Origin: CAYWBI01 sp964456445
GTDB taxonomy: Bacteria; Calditrichota; Calditrichia; Calditrichales; J004
Assembly (NCBI GenBank): GCA_964456445.1
Contig: CAYWBI010000087.1
Location: forward strand, 1 to 15,848
DNA length: 15,848 nucleotides
Direction: 5' to 3'
Numbering within the stretch: position 1 is the first letter of the stretch; every line of letters begins with the position of its first letter. The translations under genes and the position numbers were made by a program. This document shows positions 1-7,380 of this stretch, in pieces. Under the pieces are notes generated by a model that did not search any database, was not told where the DNA came from, and saw only the letters and a program-made list of their open reading frames with translations.

Positions 1-145
1 TGCGAGTATGGATGAAATCGATTATTCTTCCCACAGAAAAAGAATTGTGAAAATCAGATTAATTTCCATAGATATTAGTATCTGTGAGTCGTTGATGCAG
101 ATGGCGTCCCCTGGGATGTTATAAATTATTAAAGCGAAGAATGAT

Positions 146-1453
146 ATGAAAACCCGCTCGATTATGTTGGTCAGAAACGCCGTCTATGCCATCATTACGT
201 TTGGTGTTGTTTCCTCGGTATTTATTTATTTTGTTCCTTTAAATTTACGGGCCAACCAGGATAATAAAGAAAAAACAATTTTTTTCGCAGATAATATGAC
301 CGCCGCGCACAATTTAATTATCAAACAGTTTAATAAAAAGAATAAGGGGTATATAAAGGTTGTTCCCATAAATTTAGACCATCATAAACTCAATACAAAC
401 AAAAGAAAAGCGTTGATTACCCGTAACCTGAGCACCCAGAGGAGCAAGGTGGATATTTTTGCCATCGATTATATTTGGTTGCCACGATTTGTAAAATGGT
501 CCGAGCCATTAACTAAATATTTTGCCAAAAAAGATTTGACCAATATTTATCCTGAACTCTTACCTGCTTGTTACGATGGCGGTCAATTGTACGCCATCCC
601 CTTTTTTTATGATATAGGCGTTTTGTTTTACCGCGGGGACATCCTGGCTCAAATCACAAATCATAAAAAATGGCGGGAAATACTAAGACGTGGCATCACC
701 TGGGATGAAATGGCGCGTTTAAAAAACACGTACTCTCGGAGCAAGCCTTTCTATGTTGTGCAGGCCAAGGCTTACGAAGGTTTGATTTGCAATTATTTGG
801 AAATAGGCGCCGGTAAAGGGGTGAAAATGTTTGATGGGAATAAATTTAATTTTAGCGGAAAAAAAATTTTTGAATTGAATAAAAGTATTTTTTCCCTGTT
901 CCACTCAAGGCATATTATTTCCCAGCAGTCACTACATTTTGATGAGGAAGCTTCCTTTACCTACGGCCTTAAGAATGACTTTTTGTTTATTCGAAGTTGG
1001 GTGACCAATATTTGTAACCTTAAATTTCCAAAGAACCTGAATTTAAAGTTGAAGCAATTGAGAATGGCGGCGCTTCCACGGGATAAATCAGGCCCGCCTC
1101 TATCCGCACTTGGTGGATGGAACCTGATTATCTCCAAATATTCCCGCAATAAAAAAGAAGCGGCCGAATTTCTAAAATTTGTAATTTCGGAAAAGGCACA
1201 AAATGAGTTGTATAAGATGGGGTGTAACATGCCCGTGCTGAATACGATTGATTTATCCTTGCCAAGCAGGAATGGTCATTTGGCCAGGATCATTAAGGAA
1301 GGTTGGATAAAAAACAGCATCAGGCGCCCGGCCAATGTGGATTATACGCGAATCTCGGAAATATATGCCCGGTTATTAAACCAAATGTTGCAAGGCAACC
1401 GAAGCATTGATGACGAATTGAACCTGGCCAGAAAGGCCCAGAATGATCTATAA
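146..1453 (+). CDS. ABC-type sugar-binding protein (family 1), probable periplasmic sensor component
   Basis: A 435-residue extracellular solute-binding protein of the UgpB/MalE-like family 1. A hydrophobic segment at about residues 8-31 would act as signal peptide or uncleaved membrane anchor; there is no lipobox Cys. Family hallmarks are the VDIFAIDYIWLPRF block (about 102-115), where an aspartate precedes an aromatic hinge strand, YAIPFFYDIGVLFYR (about 148-162), and the C-terminal GGWNLIISKYSRNKKEAAEF block (about 325-344) followed by a 'FVISEKAQ' helix. No permease or ABC ATPase gene lies in the window. The next gene is a histidine kinase 15 bases downstream, so I infer that it presents ligand to that kinase rather than feeding a transporter. 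The ligand is unknown; a sugar such as sucrose is suggested by the downstream genes. The Shine-Dalgarno is weak (GAAGA a few bases before the ATG). Codon composition is AT-rich compared with the genes to the right. Confidence 0.85.
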   Translation: MKTRSIMLVRNAVYAIITFGVVSSVFIYFVPLNLRANQDNKEKTIFFADNMTAAHNLIIKQFNKKNKGYIKVVPINLDHHKLNTNKRKALITRNLSTQRSKVDIFAIDYIWLPRFVKWSEPLTKYFAKKDLTNIYPELLPACYDGGQLYAIPFFYDIGVLFYRGDILAQITNHKKWREILRRGITWDEMARLKNTYSRSKPFYVVQAKAYEGLICNYLEIGAGKGVKMFDGNKFNFSGKKIFELNKSIFSLFHSRHIISQQSLHFDEEASFTYGLKNDFLFIRSWVTNICNLKFPKNLNLKLKQLRMAALPRDKSGPPLSALGGWNLIISKYSRNKKEAAEFLKFVISEKAQNELYKMGCNMPVLNTIDLSLPSRNGHLARIIKEGWIKNSIRRPANVDYTRISEIYARLLNQMLQGNRSIDDELNLARKAQNDL

Positions 1454-1468
1454 TATGCGGAATTGGCA

Positions 1469-2935
1469 ATGAAGAAATATGAAAAGTTGTTCCATTTTGA
1501 AATATATCATTTTTTTATAATTTTAATAATTATTGTAGTTTCGCAAACCCTTATCCCGATCATCAATAATTACAACACCGAAAAGTTGATTGGCCGCGTA
1601 ATGGATTATTATCGATGGGATGTCGCGGAAAGGATGGCCGATCAAACGACTTCCTCCATTGAACTTTTGTTCCAACGTGTTCTCGAAACGCCCAATCCCC
1701 AAATTGGTCTGGAAAAAGCAACGATTGAGGCCATTGATTTTATAATATTTCAGCAAAACCTGCAAAGAAGTGTCGATGATTTTTCCATTATTCTTGGAAA
1801 GGGTACAAATGTCCGGTTTTACAAGACCGGGGCTGAACTATTCGATGCGGTCGTAAAAAAGGAAACGCCCACCTCCGAGGACATTTCGTTTGATCATGAG
1901 ATACACCAATGGTATGCGCATGTTTCGCAACAGTTATTTACCGATGAGGCCAGTCAGTATAAATCCGAGAAGGGCAGCATTTTTTATTTCCTGGTCCCCT
2001 TTTCCCTTAAGGGCGAAGTTGTTGGTGCAGTTTATATGAAAATTAATCCCGGACTGGATAAAATTGAAAGCGCTTTCATCAGTTCATTCCGGCAAACAGG
2101 CGCCTTATTTTCAATTCTAATTTTTTTGGGCTTGTTGGCAATGTTTGTAATGACAAACTATTTAAAAGACGAACGCGATACCGCGCAGGAACTCTTGTAT
2201 AAAAAAAGGGAGAGAAAATTAACGCTCGATATCGAGAGCCGTAAAGAAAATATGTTTGTACAACGCATATATCACGCGCATCACAAGATGGAAAAAATAA
2301 TTGGTTTTATAAAACAAGATATGCAAAAGTTACCCGCTGCGGTCAGTAGGGAAAGCAAGAATAAAATCAACAAATATATCAATTTTATCGGACGGGTTAT
2401 TTACGATATGAAAATTATCAACCCACCGCTGTCGGTTATTCGTAATCCCAGTTTTAATACAGATATAAACGAGGTGCTGGATTTTATTGTGCGGCATATT
2501 TTTAGACGTGTATATAAGCAAGACCCAAACCACCAATTTGTTATGGATTGTCAAACCGGACTTCCATTAATTCACGTAAATGAATTTGTTGTATGGGAGA
2601 TATTAGAGCCGTTGATCAATAATGCCATTCAACATAACAAGGCAAAAAAGGTGACCGTTTATATAAGCACGTCTTATGATCCAGCTAAAGGGGAGATTCT
2701 AATCCAAATTAAAGACAACGGTTCTGGTATTGATGAAGCGCTTCTGGAGTGTAATACGGTTGGGGTAAAAAAAATATTCCTGGAACATAGTACAAAGCAG
2801 AAGGGGCCGACAAACTCCGGGTATGGTTGCTATATTGCCTATGAAAACTGTAAGAAGTGTGGTTGGGCCCTCGATGCCAATAATAATTCGGGCGGAGCGG
2901 TCATATCGATTGTTGTCCCGATATCCAAAGAGTAA
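1469..2935 (+). CDS. Two-TM sensor histidine kinase
   Basis: A membrane sensor kinase of about 488 residues. TM1 lies at about residues 10-32 and TM2 at about 209-231, enclosing a periplasmic domain of about 175 residues. The segment before TM2 (FYFLVPFSLKGEVVGAVYMK) resembles the last strands of a Cache/PAS-like sensor fold. The cytoplasmic part has a coiled helical stretch with His269, His271 and His272 (YHAHHKMEK) in place of a textbook H-box, then a HATPase_c domain with an N-box around Asn385 (EILEPLINNAIQH), a G1 box at 416-420 (DNGSG) and a degenerate G2 region (SGYGCYIAY). No HAMP domain is evident. I chose the ATG at 1469; a TTG two codons earlier is also open. The gene sits between a binding protein and a sigma-54 activator, so it most likely phosphorylates the latter. 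Which His is phosphorylated is not certain. Confidence 0.88.
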   Translation: MKKYEKLFHFEIYHFFIILIIIVVSQTLIPIINNYNTEKLIGRVMDYYRWDVAERMADQTTSSIELLFQRVLETPNPQIGLEKATIEAIDFIIFQQNLQRSVDDFSIILGKGTNVRFYKTGAELFDAVVKKETPTSEDISFDHEIHQWYAHVSQQLFTDEASQYKSEKGSIFYFLVPFSLKGEVVGAVYMKINPGLDKIESAFISSFRQTGALFSILIFLGLLAMFVMTNYLKDERDTAQELLYKKRERKLTLDIESRKENMFVQRIYHAHHKMEKIIGFIKQDMQKLPAAVSRESKNKINKYINFIGRVIYDMKIINPPLSVIRNPSFNTDINEVLDFIVRHIFRRVYKQDPNHQFVMDCQTGLPLIHVNEFVVWEILEPLINNAIQHNKAKKVTVYISTSYDPAKGEILIQIKDNGSGIDEALLECNTVGVKKIFLEHSTKQKGPTNSGYGCYIAYENCKKCGWALDANNNSGGAVISIVVPISKE

Positions 2936-4407
2936 TGATAATGAAAAATGTGATCAAGCTATTAGTGGTTGAAGATGAAGAATTTGATGTTATACGGGTT
3001 AAGAAAACCCTGCGGCCCTATAAAAAACAAATAGTCATACGCGATATCGTCTCTTCCGGTAAGGCTGCCCTGGAGCTTATCAATGCCCAACCGGAGCTTT
3101 ATAACGTGATCGTTCTGGATTATCAGATATCCGGTGGGTTATATGGCATCGAGCTGATCAGTGAGATAAAAAAAATATCCGAAGCCCTGCAGATTGTTAT
3201 AATAACCAAAATGACCTTAAATCAGGCCGATGTTGAATTTGCCGTGCAATTGATTGAAAGCGGGGCTTCATGGTTTGGCACCAAGAACCCGGTGGATATT
3301 GAAGAGTACATCTATCAGCCAACGGATTTTGTACTGGCAATTCAGAATGCCTATGAAAAAAATATCCTTCAAAAAGAAAAAACGATATTATTAAGGGAAC
3401 GCAATCGTTCCATGGACAGACTGGACGCCAAAATCAATATCATTTTAAAAGAAAAAAAATTGATTGGAAAGTCATCCGGTCTAAATCAAATAAAATTTTT
3501 GATATCAAGATATGCGGATATTGATGCATCGGTTCTAATTACCGGGGAATCCGGCACAGGCAAGGAATTGATAGCAAACCATCTCCATTATAGCAGTAAA
3601 AGACGGTTCGAGAATTTTATAACTGTAAATTGTTCCGCGATCCCGGACAGCTTGTTCGAGAGTGAATTGTTCGGCTATGAGAAGGGGGCTTTTACAGATG
3701 CCCGAAGCGATAAAACAGGCTTTTTTGAACAAGCGGACAAAGGCACGCTCTTTTTAGATGAGATTGCCGAATTAAGTTTGGCTACGCAGGCAAAGCTGTT
3801 ACGCGTACTGGAATCGGGTGAGGTTGATAAGATTGGTAGAAAAAAACAGCTTAAAGTAAATGTACGGGTACTTGCCGCAACCAATAAAAATCTGACGGTA
3901 TTGGTTAAAGAAGGAAAATTTAGGGAAGATTTATTCTATCGTTTAAATATACTGAATATTTATATCCCGCCTTTAAGGGAACGTCAGGAAGACATCAGGG
4001 AATTAATAAATTACTTTATGCTGCGGTTTTGTGCCACCCATGCTATTCCCCAGCCTGAGTTCGACAAAGATGCCAGCGATTTTTTACAAGGTTTCTCCTG
4101 GGGCGGAAATGTACGCCAATTGAAGAACCTTGTTCTTCGTATGCTTTTGCTGCAAACCGGGTTGATTGATATGAACATTGTCCGGCTGGCCCTGGGCAAC
4201 CAATTGGAAAAGGCATTTGAAAACGATGCCATGCTTCTTTCTGGCCGGGAAAATATTTTACCTTTAAAAGTGGCAGAAAAGAAATTTCGTAAACACTATG
4301 TATCCACTGCATTGGGGCTTTTTAGTACAGATGCGGAAACAGCCCGTAATTTGGGTATTGCGAAATCCAATTTTCATAAGATATTAAAAGACCTCAACCT
4401 CAAATAG
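2935..4407 (+). CDS. NtrC-family sigma-54-dependent response regulator
   Basis: A 490-residue cytoplasmic transcription activator with three domains. The receiver (about 5-140) has the acidic pair Glu13/Asp14, phospho-acceptor Asp62 (VIVLDYQ) and conserved Lys117. The AAA+ sigma-54 interaction domain (about 172-400) has Walker A GESGTGKE at 204-211, the sigma-54-contacting loop at 251-256 reading GAFTDA instead of GAFTGA, Walker B LFLDEI at 272-277 and the arginine-finger block REDLFYRL at 330-337. A Fis-type helix-turn-helix lies at the C-terminus (about 455-490). The ATG overlaps the kinase stop codon (TAATG), indicating translational coupling; a second ATG two codons later is an alternative start. 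The gene is followed directly by paired dyads and a -24/-12 promoter, so the receptor gene downstream is its most probable target. Confidence 0.95.
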   Translation: MIMKNVIKLLVVEDEEFDVIRVKKTLRPYKKQIVIRDIVSSGKAALELINAQPELYNVIVLDYQISGGLYGIELISEIKKISEALQIVIITKMTLNQADVEFAVQLIESGASWFGTKNPVDIEEYIYQPTDFVLAIQNAYEKNILQKEKTILLRERNRSMDRLDAKINIILKEKKLIGKSSGLNQIKFLISRYADIDASVLITGESGTGKELIANHLHYSSKRRFENFITVNCSAIPDSLFESELFGYEKGAFTDARSDKTGFFEQADKGTLFLDEIAELSLATQAKLLRVLESGEVDKIGRKKQLKVNVRVLAATNKNLTVLVKEGKFREDLFYRLNILNIYIPPLRERQEDIRELINYFMLRFCATHAIPQPEFDKDASDFLQGFSWGGNVRQLKNLVLRMLLLQTGLIDMNIVRLALGNQLEKAFENDAMLLSGRENILPLKVAEKKFRKHYVSTALGLFSTDAETARNLGIAKSNFHKILKDLNLK

Positions 4408-4445
4408 GTTATATCTTTTATAACTTTTGTTCTATTTTTTATAAC
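4408..4445. promoter_or_regulatory. Tandem 17-bp dyads, candidate enhancer (UAS) for the sigma-54 activator
   Basis: Two dyads of the form GTTATA-N5-TATAAC stand side by side. The first, at 4408-4424, is perfect. The second, at 4429-4445, has GTTCTA in its left arm (one mismatch). Their centres, 4416 and 4437, are 21 bp apart, about two helical turns. They lie roughly 108 and 129 bp before the predicted start point of the sigma-54 promoter, the usual place for NtrC-type activator sites. Fis-type HTH dimers bind such dyads. Binding by the 2935-4407 product is inferred from adjacency. Confidence 0.65.
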
Positions 4446-4518
4446 TTTTACCAATATGCATTGCCTCTCTGATGGTTTGTACTCGCCCATGAAAGGGGTT
4501 TGTGGGCAATTTATGCTT

Positions 4519-4534
4519 TGGCATGCTTCTTGTC
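4519..4534 (+). promoter_or_regulatory. Sigma-54 (-24/-12) promoter for the TonB-dependent receptor
   Basis: The sequence TGGCATG-CTTC-TTGTC matches the RpoN consensus TGGCACG-N4-TTGCW, with the invariant GG at 4520-4521 and the -12 G at 4532 in correct spacing. The mismatches are C to T in the -24 box, C to T in the -12 box, and the final W being C. The start point is predicted near 4545, giving a leader of about 57 bases. It lies directly downstream of a sigma-54 activator gene and a pair of dyads, which makes a chance match unlikely. Confidence 0.75.
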
Positions 4535-4589
4535 TATATTCCATGCACGACACACTCACTTTAATCCCATATTTTATAAATACACAAAT

Positions 4590-4595
4590 AGGAGG
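4590..4595 (+). promoter_or_regulatory. Strong Shine-Dalgarno that fixes the receptor start
   Basis: AGGAGG sits six bases before the ATG at 4602. The same frame is open further upstream to 4500, but that extension would cover the sigma-54 promoter and lacks such a site. A signal peptide begins right at 4602. Confidence 0.85.
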
Positions 4596-4601
4596 TATTC
4601 T

Positions 4602-7241
4602 ATGTTTGGATGTTACAGGAAATCACTGGCCGGTTTGGCCATTTTGTTGCTTGTGTTGCCTGTTCTGGCATATTCACAAAGCGCCAATTCCGGAAAAATA
4701 GCCGGGAGCGTAAAAGACGCCAAGGGGCCGCTTACCGGCGTTAATGTTTATCTTCAAGGCACAACCTTTGGGGGCGCCACGGACGCCGAGGGGTTTTATG
4801 TTATCGAAAATGTCGATCCGGGGGAATATGTGCTCAAAGTCGAGTATATCGGTTATAAGTCGATTTCCAAGGATGTAGAAGTTAAGGCAGGGGAAACGTT
4901 GTCGGAAAACTTTATGATGGAAACAGACATGCTTGGTTTAAGCGCCGTCGTTGTCACTGGTGTTGTAAACCCGGTGTCAAAAATTGAATCCAGTGTGTCC
5001 ATATCTACATTAAATATGTCGGATGTTGAAAAAGCGACCCCACGGACCACAGCCGAAATTTTTAAAACCATCCCGGGTGTACGTTCGGAATCGTCCGGTG
5101 GTGACGGTAATACAAACATTACCGTACGGGGCGTTCCAATTTCGGCTGGTGGGTCCAAATATTTACAACTTCAGGAAAATGGCCTGCCTGTTTTGCAGTT
5201 TGGGGACATTGCCTTTGCCACCTCGGATATCTTTTTAAGGGCAGACTACAACGTTGCCCGTATTGAGGCCATCCGTGGCGGTTCGGCTTCCACAATGGCC
5301 AGTAATTCCCCGGCAGGCATTATAAACCTAATAAGTAAAACAGGGGCTGTTGCCGGTGGAAGCGTTGGTATAACCACAGGATTGGATTATATGTCTTCCC
5401 GCACGGATTTTGAATATGGCTCCCCATTTGGCGAGGCCATGAGCTTTCATATGGGCGGTTTTTTCCGTCAGGGTGACGGACCACGGACCGCCGGATATAC
5501 CGGTAACTTTGGCGGCCAGTTTAAGATGAACGTTACAAAGCTTTTTGATGGCGGTTATGCCCGTGTTTATTTTAAATATCTTAATGACCGGGCCATTGCC
5601 TATATGCCCATGCCCATGAAAGTAACAGGTAGTAACGGTTCGCCTTCATGGACGTCGATAAAGGGCTTTGATGCGGTTAAGGGAACAATGCACAGCCCAT
5701 ATTTATTAGAAAATACCGGGCTGGATGGTTCAGGCACCCGCCGTCGTGTGGATATATCGGATGGCATGCACCCTCTGTCAACCTCTTTGGGTATCGAATT
5801 CTTACGGGAACTGGGCGATGGCTGGCGGCTTGAAAACCGGGGCAGGCTTTCTTTTAATTCCGGTCGTTTCGAATCGCCATTTCCCGCGGAAGTAGCAAGC
5901 GGAAGCTCAATCGCGGAATCCATTGCAGGCGCCGGGGCCACATTAAAGTATAGCGATGGCACCCCTTTTGGCTCGGGTAATGCCGGTAACGGTCTGGCCC
6001 TGCGTATCCACATGTTTGATACTGAACTCAATAATTTCAATATCATGTCCAATGATCTAAAAGTTTCTAAACAACTTGGAGCGGCCAACGTAACAGCTGG
6101 TTATTATTTGTCACGTCAAACCATTTCCATGTCCTGGTTGTGGACGTCTTTCGTGACGGACGTGAACGGGGATGGTGCAAAAACCCTGGATGTTTATGCG
6201 GCAGACGGCACAAATTACAGTCAGAACGGGCTTTATGCCTACGGTGTGCCCGCTTGGGGAAATTGTTGCCAGAGAAATTATGATACAAAATATGTGACCC
6301 AGGCGCCTTATATCAGCGCGGACGTAAAACTGAATGAATCCCTGAACATGGACGCCAGTATCCGGTTCGACAATGGTTTTGTAAGAGGAAGTTTCGCCGG
6401 GCCTGTACAGGATTCAATAGATGTTAACCAAGATGGTGTAATCTCTCCAAATGAGCAAAGTGTTTCTGTAATTGACAATGCGAACCGCACCCCTGTTGAT
6501 TACGATTATAACTATGTTTCTTATTCCTTTGGGGCAAATTTTAAGCTTAATGAGGACCAGGCCGTTTTTGGCCGTTATAGCCGTGGTGGATCTGCCAAAG
6601 CCGACCGTCTCCTGTTCGCGGGGCTGCCTTATACCGGCGGTACAACATTGAATGCCAAGGATATGATCGATCAGGCTGAACTGGGCTACAAACAACTCTT
6701 TACAAATGGCGGTTTGTTTGTTACCGGTTTTATGGCCAATACTAGCGAGGAAGGCGGTTTTGAGGCAACAACCCAAAAGATCATTAAAAATGATTATCAA
6801 GCATATGGAGTGGAAATTGAAGGTGCCTACCAGATGGAAGATATCGGCCTCCGGGGAGGGCTTACTTACACAAACGCCGAGATCACCTCAGGGGTGAACA
6901 AGGGGAATACCCCACGCCGTCAGGCAGCGCTTATGTACAGCATCAGCCCCAGTTATTCCATAGGCCGCCATTCGCTTGGGCTTAGTTTCATTGGCCAAAC
7001 CAAGGCTTATACCCAGGATGGAAATCAATTGGTTCTGCCGGCCTATATGTATGTCAACGCATTTGTCCAATTTAGTATAACGGATAATTTTTATGCATCT
7101 CTTAACGGAAACAACCTGTTGAATTCCATTGGTGTAACCGAAGCAGAAGAAGGCAGTATTGTCGATAATCAGGTCAATTATGTTCGTGGGCGCTCAATTG
7201 CCGGGCGCTCCCTTAGCCTGAGCGTTGGCTATAGTTTTTAG
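4602..7241 (+). CDS. TonB-dependent outer-membrane receptor with N-terminal regulatory-like domain
   Basis: An 879-residue outer-membrane active transporter. A signal peptide (1 to about 26, ending LAYSQ) is followed by a CarboxypepD_reg-like beta-sandwich (about 30-112, with GVNVYLQGT and GFYVIENVDPGEY), a TonB-box-like AVVVTG stretch near 120-125, a plug domain (about 130-275, with ITVRG and a RIEAIRGGSAS block) and a 22-strand-type barrel ending in SLSVGYSF, with the aromatic terminus expected for BAM insertion. No SusD-like lipoprotein follows. Two acidic loops, at 520-531 (DVNGDG...) and 607-618 (DVNQDGVISPNE), look like EF-hand calcium loops, the second a full match. Expression is predicted to be sigma-54 dependent. 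Its substrate is probably a sugar or glycoside, judged only from the symporter and phosphorylase downstream; siderophore or cofactor uptake cannot be excluded from the protein alone. Confidence 0.92.
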   Translation: MFGCYRKSLAGLAILLLVLPVLAYSQSANSGKIAGSVKDAKGPLTGVNVYLQGTTFGGATDAEGFYVIENVDPGEYVLKVEYIGYKSISKDVEVKAGETLSENFMMETDMLGLSAVVVTGVVNPVSKIESSVSISTLNMSDVEKATPRTTAEIFKTIPGVRSESSGGDGNTNITVRGVPISAGGSKYLQLQENGLPVLQFGDIAFATSDIFLRADYNVARIEAIRGGSASTMASNSPAGIINLISKTGAVAGGSVGITTGLDYMSSRTDFEYGSPFGEAMSFHMGGFFRQGDGPRTAGYTGNFGGQFKMNVTKLFDGGYARVYFKYLNDRAIAYMPMPMKVTGSNGSPSWTSIKGFDAVKGTMHSPYLLENTGLDGSGTRRRVDISDGMHPLSTSLGIEFLRELGDGWRLENRGRLSFNSGRFESPFPAEVASGSSIAESIAGAGATLKYSDGTPFGSGNAGNGLALRIHMFDTELNNFNIMSNDLKVSKQLGAANVTAGYYLSRQTISMSWLWTSFVTDVNGDGAKTLDVYAADGTNYSQNGLYAYGVPAWGNCCQRNYDTKYVTQAPYISADVKLNESLNMDASIRFDNGFVRGSFAGPVQDSIDVNQDGVISPNEQSVSVIDNANRTPVDYDYNYVSYSFGANFKLNEDQAVFGRYSRGGSAKADRLLFAGLPYTGGTTLNAKDMIDQAELGYKQLFTNGGLFVTGFMANTSEEGGFEATTQKIIKNDYQAYGVEIEGAYQMEDIGLRGGLTYTNAEITSGVNKGNTPRRQAALMYSISPSYSIGRHSLGLSFIGQTKAYTQDGNQLVLPAYMYVNAFVQFSITDNFYASLNGNNLLNSIGVTEAEEGSIVDNQVNYVRGRSIAGRSLSLSVGYSF

Positions 7242-7308
7242 TCTGTTTTAAATGCCATGCTGCATGTGCTGAACCTGGAATTAAGGGGTTCAGGGCCTGC
7301 TGACCATA

Positions 7309-7350
7309 CTTTCAGCCATCAATTAAATATGGTGGCTGGAAGTTTTCTTT
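7309..7350 (+). terminator. Intrinsic terminator or attenuator between receptor and symporter
   Basis: A 13-bp stem (7309-7321 with 7330-7342, two G-U wobbles) has an eight-base AT-only loop and is followed by TTTTCTTT at 7343-7350. A smaller hairpin (CTGAACC at 7269-7275 with GGTTCAG at 7287-7293) precedes it. The hairpin ends 30 bases before the symporter ATG, leaving little room for a separate promoter, so partial read-through is likely and would make the receptor transcript more abundant than the downstream genes. Confidence 0.75.
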
Positions 7351-7380
7351 GAGAATTCCAATTATAACAGAGAGTTTACA

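Noticed and set aside
2..124. Frame open from the left edge to a stop at 122-124 (about 40 codons)
   Set aside because: Too short to recognise, with no family motif and no ribosome site at its internal ATG. It could be the tail of an upstream gene but cannot be supported.
4500..4601. Upstream in-frame extension of the TonB receptor
   Set aside because: It would overlap the sigma-54 promoter and place 34 residues before an obvious signal peptide; AGGAGG before 4602 settles the start.
7333..7350. TGGCTGG-N4-TTTCT as a second sigma-54 promoter before the symporter
   Set aside because: The key -12 G is missing and the bases are better explained as the terminator stem and T-tract.
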